Shown: positions 8,523 to 15,762 of the stretch, one piece after another
How positions within the stretch are numbered: the first letter of the stretch is position 1
Layout: the number at the start of each line of letters is the position of its first letter
Assembly (NCBI RefSeq): GCF_037327425.1
Contig: NZ_CP147846.1
Location: 4,836,001-4,900,000, forward strand
From: Rhodococcus sovatensis
GTDB taxonomy: Bacteria > Actinomycetota > Actinomycetes > Mycobacteriales > Mycobacteriaceae
DNA: 64,000 nucleotides
Reading direction: 5' to 3'
The notes under the pieces: model-generated
Told to the model about the DNA's origin: nothing
Seen by the model: the letters and a program-made list of their open reading frames with translations, nothing else
Database searches by the model: none
Position numbers and translations under genes: made by a program

Positions 8523-9586
8523 ATGGCTCTACCTACTGGTGACACCAGTGGGGCTGTAGACACGACCGCGGGGGGGGGGGGGGGGGGGGGGGGGGCTTCC
8601 CCGGCCGCGGTCGGCATGCACGCACCGAGAAGAAGAAGCGCTTCGGACTGAGTTCCGGGCGCGCGTGGTTGCTCATCGCACCGACGCTCGTCATTCTGGC
8701 GATCGTCATCGTCTATCCCGTGATCCGGGCCCTGGTCATGTCCTTTCAGAAGGACGCGGGACTCGACCCGGCGACGGGGATGTTCGTCAAGGGCGGCAGC
8801 GCGGGATTCTCCAACTACACGCATTGGATTCTTCAGCAGTGCACATCGGCGTCGGGGACACTCGTTCCCTGTCCGCCGGGAACACTCGGCTCTCAGTTCT
8901 GGGGAGCTGTCGGAAACACCGCGTTCTTCACCGTCGTCACGGTGTCGATCGAGGTCGTGATCGGTTTCGCGATGGCAGTCATCATGGGTAAGACGTTCGC
9001 CGGGCGTGCGCTACTGCGTGCCGCGATCCTGATCCCCTGGGCCATCCCTACGGCCGTCACCGCGAAGCTCTGGTACTTCATCTTCGCGTACGACGGAATC
9101 GCCAACAAGCTTCTCGGAACGAACATTCTCTGGACAGGGGATGCCTGGCCCGCGCGCTTCGCAGTCATCATCGCCGACGTGTGGAAGACGACGCCGTTCA
9201 TGGCGTTGCTCATTCTCGCTGGGCTGCAGATGATTCCGTCCGACGTCTACGAGGCAGCGCGCGTCGACGGTGCGTCCGCGTGGCAGCGCTTCACCAAGAT
9301 CACCCTTCCGCTGGTCAAGCCGGCGCTCATGGTCGCGATTCTGTTTCGCACGATGGATGCACTGCGCATGTACGACCTTCCCGCGATCCTGACCGAAGGC
9401 AATCCGGCAACCAGGACGATCTCGATTCTCGTCGTCGAACAGATACGCCAGGGCTTCAACAGCGCTGCATCGCTGTCGACCATCTCGTTCATCATGATCT
9501 TCATCGTCGCGTTCATCCTGGTGAAATTTCTCGGAGCCAATGCGGTTGCGACGCAGGAGAATCAACGCAAGGGAACGGCCTCGTGA
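8523..9586 (+). CDS. Sugar ABC transporter permease (SugA/MalF type), frame interrupted at a poly-G run
   Basis: First membrane permease of the importer. ATG 8523 has AGGAG just upstream and encodes MALPTGDTSGAVDTTA; the frame then enters 26 consecutive G and stops at 8651 (TGA). The permease proper (WLLIAPTLVILAIVIVYPVI onward) lies in another frame. One extra G or two fewer would join them through a Gly run and RTEKKKRFGLSSGRAW. The rest is intact: six hydrophobic segments and the ATPase-docking loop YEAARVDGASAWQRFTKITL. Its stop overlaps the next start (GTGA). The shift is either a sequencing or assembly error in the homopolymer or a real variable state. A TTG at 8669 could give a shortened protein. 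Confidence 0.85.
8570..8595 (+). repeat. 26-nt poly-G homopolymer inside a permease start region
   Basis: Twenty-six consecutive G (8570-8595) follow ACGACCGC, 47 bases after the ATG at 8523. In frame it encodes a Gly run. The number of G decides whether the permease is translated: 24 or 27 restores the frame, 26 does not. Confidence 0.97.
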
Positions 9587-10404
9587 AAGCGGCAAGGATC
9601 TACGTCGGTGTTGTGATCATCCTGGTCTGGGGCCTTGCTCCGTTCTACTGGATGGCCGTGACTGCATTCCGCGATCCGCGGTACACGTTCGACACCACTC
9701 CCTGGCCGACGCATGTGACCCTCGAGAACTTCTCCAATGCGTTGTCGACGAGCAACGGCAACAACTTCATTCGCGCGGTGATCAACAGTCTGATCATCGG
9801 TGGCGCTACGACATCGATCGCCCTCGTCGTCGGAATCTTTTGCGCGTACGCCCTGTCACGGATCGACTTTCGCTTCAAGTACATGGTGGTCGGAGTCGTG
9901 CTCGGAGCATCGATGTTCCCGGTCGTGGCACTCGTGACACCACTGTTCCAGTTCTTCACCAACATCGGCTGGATCGGCAGCTACCAGGCGATGATCATTC
10001 CGAACATCTCGTTTGTGCTACCCCTGACCATTTACACACTCGCTGCATTCTTCGCGGAACTGCCGTGGGAACTCGAAGAAGCCGCCCGCATCGACGGAGC
10101 CGGACGCTTCCAGGCGTTCCGGCTGGTGATGTTGCCGCTCGCTGCTCCTGCGCTGTTCACCACCGCAATTCTCGCGTTCATCGCGGCGGTCAACGAGTAC
10201 TTGTTGGCGAGCCAGTTGTCGAGCGACAAGACCGAACCCGTGACGGTGGCCATCGCTCGGTTCTCCGGCAACGACCCACACGTGGTTCCCTATGCGGCCA
10301 TCATGGCGGCGGGAACGATCGTTGCGATCCCGCTGGTGATCATGGTGCTGATCTTCCAGCGACGAATCATCTCCGGTCTCACCGCGGGTGGTGTGAAGTC
10401 GTGA
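9583..10404 (+). CDS. Sugar ABC transporter permease (SugB/MalG type)
   Basis: Second permease, 273 residues, starting at GTG 9583 that overlaps the previous stop (GTGA). It has a typical N-terminal segment (RIYVGVVIILVWGLAPFYWMAVTAF), five further hydrophobic segments and the docking motif ELEEAARIDGAGRFQAFRLVMLPLAAPAL. With the upstream permease it should form the channel heterodimer. Its stop overlaps the start of a small membrane protein by 4 nt. No ATP-binding subunit gene follows, so the ATPase must be supplied from elsewhere in the genome. Confidence 0.93.
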   Translation: MKAARIYVGVVIILVWGLAPFYWMAVTAFRDPRYTFDTTPWPTHVTLENFSNALSTSNGNNFIRAVINSLIIGGATTSIALVVGIFCAYALSRIDFRFKYMVVGVVLGASMFPVVALVTPLFQFFTNIGWIGSYQAMIIPNISFVLPLTIYTLAAFFAELPWELEEAARIDGAGRFQAFRLVMLPLAAPALFTTAILAFIAAVNEYLLASQLSSDKTEPVTVAIARFSGNDPHVVPYAAIMAAGTIVAIPLVIMVLIFQRRIISGLTAGGVKS

Positions 10405-10577
10405 CCGCTCAGGACCACCTGCAGTTGCTCGCGGGGATCCTCGGCTTCTTCGCACTCATGGCTTTCATCGCCGCGGTCGCCGGGATCATCGGCGGGGACC
10501 CTCAGGTCTGGCCATCGGTCGTCTTGCTCGCGTTGCTGGGTGCCTTGGCCTTCGTGGTGCGCAGAATTCGCGCCTAA
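10401..10577 (+). CDS. Small two-helix membrane protein coupled to the sugar permeases
   Basis: A 58-residue protein starting at GTG 10401, which overlaps the permease stop (GTGA). Two hydrophobic helices are evident (LLAGILGFFALMAFIAAVAGIIGG and VVLLALLGALAFVV), and the C-terminus is basic (RRIRA). I do not recognise a family. The tight coupling and its position, where an ATPase gene (sugC in mycobacteria) usually follows, suggest it accompanies the importer. It may be a subunit or simply an operon tail gene. Confidence 0.7.
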   Translation: MTAQDHLQLLAGILGFFALMAFIAAVAGIIGGDPQVWPSVVLLALLGALAFVVRRIRA

Positions 10578-10599
10578 GTGCGTGGGTCTCTCGTGTGCT

Positions 10600-10770
10600 G
10601 GGCTGGAAGGTGCGCGTTCAGCCGCAGTGGTGACCGAATGAGACATTCGGTGCGGTTCCGGGCTGGCTGCGCAGGTTGCAGCGAGTACACGGGTTGCAAC
10701 CTGCGCGTGGGCTGGAAGGTGCGCGCCGAGCCGCAGTGGTGACCGAATGAGACATTCGGTCACCACTCAG
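10600..10770. repeat. 109-bp repeat, two partial tandem copies
   Basis: Two copies start at 10600 and 10709 (GGGCTGGAAGGTGCGCG), a period of 109 bp; the second is cut short after the palindrome. Each has ACCGAATGAGACATTCGGT, an 8-bp inverted repeat with a 3-nt loop, and the first also has GCAGGTTGCA-type motifs. The same unit forms a four-copy array at 44491-44889. It lies between the convergent sugar importer and TetR genes and accounts for most of the 216-bp gap. Confidence 0.9.
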
Positions 10771-10793
10771 GGGCGGGCAAAGCGAGCCGAAAC

Positions 10794-11462
10794 TCAACCC
10801 TTGAGCCGCGCCAGTGTCATAAAGATCGGTTCGTCACCGTCGAGGTCGATCTCCTTGCGCCGCAGGAAGGCGTCGAGCAGGCCCCAGACGAGGGCGGAGA
10901 GCTGGTCGACGAATTCGGCAGCCTCCAGTTGCTGATCGTCGAGCCATAGGTCTGTCGCGGCCAACACTGCTCCCACGGCAGCTCGGCACGCGTAGTCGAT
11001 CCCGGCAGTGTCCGCGTCTACCGATTTCAGGATCGTCTCCGCGACCGTCGAGAACCGGGTCGCGATGTCCCGCCCGATGTCGAGTGGGGGCGCCGCTGCT
11101 GAGTCCTCGGGTGTGGTCCGCGATTGCGCGAGGAATCGGAAGACGTTCGGGTGGCGTCCGACGACGTCGGCATACCCGGTGATGGCGTGGCGCAGCGCCG
11201 ACACCGGTGCGTCGAGGAGGAAATTGAAGTCCGACACCGCGAGTGTGTACACCTCGTCGGCCATCCGCTGAGCGACCGCGCTGTAGAGATCGGCCTTGTC
11301 TGCGAACTGCCGGTACAGCCGGGGTTTGGTTGCTCCGGCCTCTCGTGCGATGTCGTTCATGCTCGGGTTCGGCCCGGCACTGTCGATCACTCGGTAAGCC
11401 GCGTCGACGAATTCGTCCCGGGCTCTGCTTCTGCGCGCTTCCGGGTCACGTGACGTCGGCAT
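10794..11462 (-). CDS. TetR/AcrR family transcriptional regulator
   Basis: A 222-residue repressor-type protein. The N-terminal helix-turn-helix reads DAAYRVIDSAGPNPSMNDIAREAGATKPRLYRQFADKADLYSAV, followed by a helical ligand domain. ATG 11462 is preceded by a 133-bp divergent gap to the alpha/beta hydrolase operon. That gap contains two CGTACyrGCGGTA elements 21 bp apart that are good operator candidates. I infer that it represses the hydrolase-reductase operon and possibly itself. Confidence 0.92.
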   Translation of the reverse strand: MPTSRDPEARRSRARDEFVDAAYRVIDSAGPNPSMNDIAREAGATKPRLYRQFADKADLYSAVAQRMADEVYTLAVSDFNFLLDAPVSALRHAITGYADVVGRHPNVFRFLAQSRTTPEDSAAAPPLDIGRDIATRFSTVAETILKSVDADTAGIDYACRAAVGAVLAATDLWLDDQQLEAAEFVDQLSALVWGLLDAFLRRKEIDLDGDEPIFMTLARLKG

Positions 11463-11543
11463 CCGCTCATCCTAGGCGTTGCCCCAGGTGGCGGTGCACG
11501 ACTCTTGACAGCTTGGCGCAAGTTGGGGAGAGTTCACTCTAGC

Positions 11544-11578
11544 CGTACCGGCGGTAACGTTAATCGTACTAGCGGTAC
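11544..11578. promoter_or_regulatory. Likely TetR operator: two 13-bp elements spaced 21 bp
   Basis: CGTACCGGCGGTA (11544-11556) and CGTACTAGCGGTA (11565-11577) match at 11 of 13 positions with a 21-bp period, two helical turns. The first contains a perfect palindrome TACCG-G-CGGTA. The pair lies just upstream of the hydrolase ribosome-binding site (CAGGAG 11585-11590). Confidence 0.6.
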
Positions 11579-11595
11579 AACATGCAGGAGTGGCG

Positions 11596-12504
11596 ATGAC
11601 GACTTTCAGAGAGCGAGCCGAAGCTCGGACGGTGAAAGCCGATCGGGCTGAGCTGTCGGTGTACGAGCACGGAAACCCTGACGGGCCGGTGCTCGTGCTC
11701 GTACACGGCTGGCCGGACACGCATCGTCTATGGGACGGGGTGGTGCCGCACCTCGTTGAGAAGTTCCGTGTCGTCACCTACGACACCCGCGGTCACGGCG
11801 CCTCGACAGGCGACGGATCCGTAACCGAGATGAAGCTCGCGCAGCTTGCCGATGACTTCATAGCCGTCGTCGACGCCGTGGCCGGTTCGACGCCTGTCCA
11901 CGTCCTGGCTCACGACTGGGGCTCGGTCCAGGTCTGGGAGGCGATCTGCGAACCGGGATCCGAATCCAGGATCGCGTCGTTCACCTCGATTTCCGGTCCG
12001 AGTCTCGACCACATGGGAACCTGGCTGCAGAATCCGAAACTCACACCGAAAGGGCTGTGGCAGCTACTGACTCAGCTTGTCTCCGGCGCGTACACATTGT
12101 TCTTCATGGCCGGCCCGCTGCCGCGAGTGTTCTTCAGGGTATTCGGGCGTAGGTGGATCTGGTCGACGTCGTTGCGCATCGTCGAACGTGTCGACAAACG
12201 GAATGTGCACCTCTCGCCCACGTTCCGTCGCGACATGGTCAATGGGCTGCGGATCTACCGCGCGAACGTTCTACAGAAGGTTCTGAGACCACAGGAGCGC
12301 TACACCCAGGTTCCGGTCCACCTGCTCGTCACCAGACGCGACCCGGCGATTCGGCCCGCCTCGTTCGAGGGTATCGAGCGCTGGGTGACTCGGGTGAGCC
12401 GAACCGATGTGCGCTCCGGGCATTGGCTTCCGTTGAAAAACCCTGCATTGGTCGCTCGCGAGACCTGTGCATTCGTGGAGAGGATCGAACATGAACGAGC
12501 ATGA
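11596..12504 (+). CDS. Alpha/beta-fold hydrolase (epoxide hydrolase-like)
   Basis: A 302-residue soluble hydrolase. ATG 11596 has CAGGAG 5 nt upstream. It shows the oxyanion motif VLVHGWPDTHRLWDGV and the nucleophile elbow VLAHDWGSVQVWE, where Asp rather than Ser points to the epoxide hydrolase or haloalkane dehalogenase branch. The C-terminal catalytic His lies in RSGHWLPLKNP. It is first of a three-gene operon and overlaps the next gene by 14 nt. The substrate is unknown; the reductase in the operon suggests oxidation of a hydrophobic compound. Confidence 0.9.
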   Translation: MTTFRERAEARTVKADRAELSVYEHGNPDGPVLVLVHGWPDTHRLWDGVVPHLVEKFRVVTYDTRGHGASTGDGSVTEMKLAQLADDFIAVVDAVAGSTPVHVLAHDWGSVQVWEAICEPGSESRIASFTSISGPSLDHMGTWLQNPKLTPKGLWQLLTQLVSGAYTLFFMAGPLPRVFFRVFGRRWIWSTSLRIVERVDKRNVHLSPTFRRDMVNGLRIYRANVLQKVLRPQERYTQVPVHLLVTRRDPAIRPASFEGIERWVTRVSRTDVRSGHWLPLKNPALVARETCAFVERIEHERA

Positions 12505-13369
12505 CCCCGGTGAAGTGTCCCTGCAAGCCCGCAACGTCACTTTCGACTGGTCGCAGACACCGCTGCACTGGATGCCCACGGAGCCGATCGCCTCGCACAC
12601 CGTCAGCGCGCTGAATCTGCTTCTGCCCGAGGGAGAGCGGTGGTTCTGTGCCACCTACACCGAGGCTCTGCCACTGATCGCCGACGCGAAACTCCGTGAG
12701 GACGTGATCGGATTCATCGGTCAGGAATCGATGCACGCCGAGACACACAACGTCGTTCTGTACGACTACCTCGACGTGCACGATGTCGACCCACGGCCGT
12801 TTGCAGCGCATGCGGAATATCTGATGCGGAAAGTGCTCGGTCCGCGACCGGCCTTGTCCGCCAGGGCCCAGAAGCAGCAGTTGGTCGAACGAATCGCGTT
12901 GATCGGGGCCATCGAACATATGACTGCCTTCCTCGGAGACTACGCGCTCAACTCCCGGTGGGACGAGTTCGGCGGCGACGCCACCATGATCGATCTCTTT
13001 CGCTGGCACGGGGCCGAAGAGGTCGAGCACCGAAACGTCGCGCACGACGTGGCGATGTACTTCGGCGTCGGCTACTTTCGTCGCAACATTTCGATGCTCT
13101 TCGCGTTCCTCGCCTTCATCGTGTTGATGCTTCGGGGTACTCGGTTCATCGTTCGGCAGGACCCAGCGTTGAAGGACCGCGGATACATCGCTCTGTGGTG
13201 GGCTTGGATGTCTGCGATGCGCCGCGGTTCGCTTCCTTCTCTGGCTCGGATGACGAAAGGCGTCGCACGGTACTTGAAACCGTCGTACTCCCCCGAGAAC
13301 GAAGGCAGCACAGCTCAAGCCGTGGCCTACCTCGCTACGTCACCGGCAGCCAGGGCGGCTCTGAAGTGA
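12491..13369 (+). CDS. Metal-dependent hydrolase-like protein (PF10118, ferritin-like di-metal)
   Basis: A 292-residue protein starting at ATG 12491 (MNEHDPGEVSLQARNV), preceded by GAGAGG and overlapping the hydrolase by 14 nt. It has metal-ligand-rich helices: FIGQESMHAETHN, GAIEHMTAFLGDYAL and FRWHGAEEVEHRNVAHDVAMYF, as in the PF10118 family of predicted metal-dependent hydrolases. A hydrophobic stretch (ISMLFAFLAFIVLML) suggests membrane contact. The ExxH pattern recalls di-iron enzymes, which would fit with the ferredoxin-type reductase next to it, but this is inference. The stop overlaps the reductase start (GTGA). Confidence 0.82.
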   Translation: MNEHDPGEVSLQARNVTFDWSQTPLHWMPTEPIASHTVSALNLLLPEGERWFCATYTEALPLIADAKLREDVIGFIGQESMHAETHNVVLYDYLDVHDVDPRPFAAHAEYLMRKVLGPRPALSARAQKQQLVERIALIGAIEHMTAFLGDYALNSRWDEFGGDATMIDLFRWHGAEEVEHRNVAHDVAMYFGVGYFRRNISMLFAFLAFIVLMLRGTRFIVRQDPALKDRGYIALWWAWMSAMRRGSLPSLARMTKGVARYLKPSYSPENEGSTAQAVAYLATSPAARAALK

Positions 13370-14259
13370 ACGTCGCGTTGCCGATTCCAGACGCGATGCC
13401 GCCGGACCTGTACGGCCGTCGCGAACGGGATCCGCTTCTGCGCGTGCTCGAGCGACTGATGAACGCGCACATGCATTCTCTCCGATTCCTACATCGCGGC
13501 GAGGTTGTCGGTGAACGACGCGATAGATGCCTGCCGGTGGTGGTGGTGCACCGAGCTGTCGAGGCACACGACGACAATGTTGTCAGCTTCACGCTCGCAT
13601 CGCCCGACGGCGGTGAACTGCCTGCATGGCGGGCGGGCGCCCACATCGACGTGGAGATGCCGTCGGGCAGACTTCGTCAGTACTCGTTGTGCGGCGACCC
13701 GGCCGACGGCAAGCACTATCGAATTGCGGTGCGTCGCATACCGAGTGGCGATGGCGGCTCCATCGAGATGCACGACGACGTCGGTGTCGGGAGCAGCTTG
13801 ATCATTCGCGGTCCACGCAACGCGTTCGCGTTCGCTGTTCCAGGTCACGGGTCTACCGCCGACCACCTGCATTTCGTCGCGGGAGGGATTGGAATCACGC
13901 CGATTCTTCCGATGATGCGACTTGCGTACCGCCTCGGGCTGGACTGGTCGATGGTGTACACCGGGCGGAGTCGGGCCTCGTTGCCGTTCCTAGGCGAGAT
14001 CACTGACTACGGCGACAGGGTGACGATCCGGACGGACGATGTCGACGGAATGCCGTCGGCAGACATGCTTTTGACGGGATCACGCACCACATCCGCTGTT
14101 TACGCGTGCGGGCCGATGCCGATGATCGCTGTTCTGAACCGGGGTGTGCACCCGGGTTCGGAGTTCCATTTCGAACGGTTCTCGGCGCCGCCGATCGTGA
14201 ATGGCGCGGAGTTCGAGGTGGAACTTGCGCGGACCGGGCAGCTAGAGCGTGTCTCTTAA
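13366..14259 (+). pseudogene. Ferredoxin-type reductase (FAD/NAD domains), 5' part, split by an IS element
   Basis: The N-terminal part of a phthalate-dioxygenase-reductase-like protein starts at GTG 13366, coupled to the upstream gene by GTGA. It has the FAD-binding RxYSL-type motif RLRQYSLCGDP, the NAD-domain HFVAGGIGITPILPMMRLAY and a C-terminal YACGPMPM. After codon 293 (Leu, 14244) the frame runs into an IS5-type element and stops at 14259. Removing the element and one TA copy rejoins it to 15233-15412 in frame (TGQ-L-VTVPADKS), giving 352 residues. As it stands the product lacks its [2Fe-2S] domain and should not pass electrons to a partner. Confidence 0.92.
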
Positions 14260-14843
14260 ATTGGGTCCGTTTTCGTTTTCATCGCCGGGCGGTGGTTGTG
14301 GTTGCGGGAGTGCAGAACTGCCGCGCACAGGACAACGCCCCCGAGGAATGTCATGGCGTACTTGTCATATCGAGTGGCCACACCACGCCACTGTTTGAGC
14401 CGCCCGAAGCCACGCTCGACGGTGTTGCGGTGCTTGTACATCGTCGGATCGAAACCCGGTGGACGACCACCGGCGGACCCCTTGTCGGCCCGTCGCTGCT
14501 TCTGGTCGCTGCGCTCGGGAATGGTGTGTTTGATCTTGCGGCGACGCAGTTCGGTGCGGGTACTGGGATGGGTGTACGCCTTGTCGGCGAGCAATCGGTA
14601 GTCCTGGTCCCCACCGGCAGCTCGGTGGGCATCGAGCAACGGCACCAACTGTGGATTGTCCCCGGCTTGCCCACCGGTCAGCAGCATCGTCACCGGCGAG
14701 CACGTCAGGTCGGTCAGTGCATGGATCTTCGTGGTGAATCCTCCGCGAGATCGACCCAACGCGTGGTCAGCGGGTTCGTCGACGGATTTCTTGTAATTCG
14801 ACAAGGCCCCCTGTGAGAGTGTCGGCTCGCGCACCGGCCGCAT
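14256..14843 (-). CDS. IS5-family transposase, C-terminal part (orfB)
   Basis: Encodes the second half of the DDE transposase: ALGRSRGGFTTKIHALTD, the second Asp in LLADKAYTHP, and the Glu in YKHRNTVERGFGRLKQWRGVATRYDK. The frame is open upstream to 15107, but homology to transposases begins near 14830. It is +1 relative to orfA and overlaps it, so a fused transposase needs ribosomal frameshifting, as proposed for several IS427-group elements. A local G run (GGGGG near 14805) is a possible slip site. An ATG exists at 14843. Confidence 0.85.
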   Translation of the reverse strand: MRPVREPTLSQGALSNYKKSVDEPADHALGRSRGGFTTKIHALTDLTCSPVTMLLTGGQAGDNPQLVPLLDAHRAAGGDQDYRLLADKAYTHPSTRTELRRRKIKHTIPERSDQKQRRADKGSAGGRPPGFDPTMYKHRNTVERGFGRLKQWRGVATRYDKYAMTFLGGVVLCAAVLHSRNHNHRPAMKTKTDPI

Positions 14844-15183
14844 GCTGATGCGCCCGGACGCTGGTCGAGTCGATCGAGAGCACCGCCCCGATATCGCCGT
14901 CGAGTTCTTCCGGGTCGAGACCGAACACCTCGGCCACCGCGGCAAGCATCTCGTCGTAGGTGCCATCGAAGGACCATCGGTGGTGGCGTTTCCACACCGT
15001 CTGCCACGGACCGAAGTCCTCCGGCAGATCTCGCCACGGACACCCGGTACGGAATCGGTATGCGATGCCCTCCAGAATTCGCCGGTGCTCGGCGAACCGC
15101 CGCCCACGTTTTCCCACGTCGGTGGGTATCACTGGCTCGACGATCTCCCAGAACTCGTCACTGATCACTCCCACGCGCGTCAT
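14767..15183 (-). CDS. IS5-family transposase, N-terminal part (orfA)
   Basis: A 138-residue frame starting at ATG 15183 (MTRVGVISDEFWEIVEPV). It contains the DUF4096-like N-terminal domain (GRRFAEHRRILEGIAYRFRTGCPWRDLP) and the first catalytic Asp in VLSIDSTSVRAHQHAAGAR. It ends shortly after the overlap with orfB. The layout is the usual two-frame arrangement of IS427-type elements, and all motifs are intact, so the element may be active. Confidence 0.88.
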   Translation of the reverse strand: MTRVGVISDEFWEIVEPVIPTDVGKRGRRFAEHRRILEGIAYRFRTGCPWRDLPEDFGPWQTVWKRHHRWSFDGTYDEMLAAVAEVFGLDPEELDGDIGAVLSIDSTSVRAHQHAAGARADTLTGGLVELQEIRRRTR

Positions 15184-15232
15184 CGAAATATCATCGCTGA
15201 CAGCACCTCTCAAATTTGGGAGACACGCTCTA

Positions 15233-15412
15233 GTCACGGTCCCCGCGGACAAGTCTGTGCTGGACGCAGTCAAACCCTTCCGCCCGGATATTGCGTACTC
15301 CTGCAGGCAGGGATTCTGTGGGACGTGTCGTGTCCCGGCCGTCGGACGCCCCGCGGGCATGCTCATCTGCACCGAACGCACGGCTGGTGAGCGGGTCGTT
15401 CTAGACCTGTGA
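15233..15412 (+). pseudogene. 3' remnant of the split reductase: plant-type [2Fe-2S] domain
   Basis: Sixty codons in frame with 13366-14244 after removal of the IS element. It reads VTVPADKSVLDAVKPF, then the cluster ligands CRQGFCGTC and a final Cys in MLICTERTAG, and ends VVLDL. This is the C-terminal ferredoxin domain of the reductase. It has no start codon or ribosome-binding site of its own. Confidence 0.9.
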
Positions 15413-15424
15413 GGCGCTCCGCAC

Positions 15425-15470
15425 CAGTGGCGCGGTTAAGTGCATTCCCGTGCACTCAACCGCGCCACTG
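15425..15470. repeat. 46-nt imperfect palindrome (copy 1), terminator-like
   Basis: The left arm CAGTGGCGCGGTTAAGTGCA pairs with the right arm over 19 of 20 positions, with a 6-nt loop TTCCCG. It lies 13 bp after the reductase stop. A second copy at 37335-37380 has a compensatory G:C to A:T change. No U tract follows, so it may act as an RNA-stabilising or terminating hairpin, or be a mobile palindrome. Confidence 0.85.
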
Positions 15471-15502
15471 ATATGGGAACAACTTTGTCAAGAGGGCAGG
15501 GT

Positions 15503-15537
15503 GAGACGCCGCCGGGGAGCGACCCCGACGGCGTCTC
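15503..15537. repeat. Strong hairpin in the IS110 flank
   Basis: GAGACGCCG (15503-15511) pairs with CGGCGTCTC (15529-15537), with an inner CGGGG/CCCCG stem. It lies about 225 bp beyond the transposase stop in a 290-bp stretch (15471-15762) without genes. It could be a terminator or part of the IS110 non-coding end. Confidence 0.5.
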
Positions 15538-15762
15538 TGCGCTTCGTCGGTGAGTCTGTGGTGGTGAGCGTGTCGTATCTCGACGCGCGGTCAGACTGAT
15601 ATACGCGGGTTGGGTACCGCAGGACGGGTGTTCGGCAGGATCGTATCCGCGTATCTGGCATCGAGCGTCGACCGTGCAGGTCTGCTCACAGGGGCGTCGC
15701 GGGTCGATCCACGCGCTGTCACCACCGGTGTCTCTGGCCGGCGAAGCGGGTTCAGGAGGGTC

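Larger units (their letters stand above)
14245..15230 (-). mobile_element. IS5-family (IS427-like) insertion sequence, 986 bp
   Basis: The element is bounded by inverted repeats starting GAGCGTGTCTC (perfect over 11 bp, then a further AAATT match). It is flanked by TA (14243-14244 and 15231-15232) within CTAG on both sides, consistent with target duplication at a YTAR site. Two overlapping minus-strand reading frames encode the transposase, and all DDE residues are present. Insertion splits the reductase gene; the empty site is exactly restorable, so the insertion looks recent. Confidence 0.93.

Noticed and set aside
6995..8824. Long minus-strand open frame continuing upstream of the DUF2786 gene for about 600 codons
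   Set aside because: It is antisense to the sugar-binding protein and the poly-G run, has Cys/Arg-rich low-quality composition and no family features. DUF2786 begins at GTG 6994.
12329..13318. 329-codon minus-strand frame under the metal-dependent hydrolase
   Set aside because: The plus-strand gene has clear motifs and operon coupling; the antisense frame has an Arg/His-rich shadow composition.
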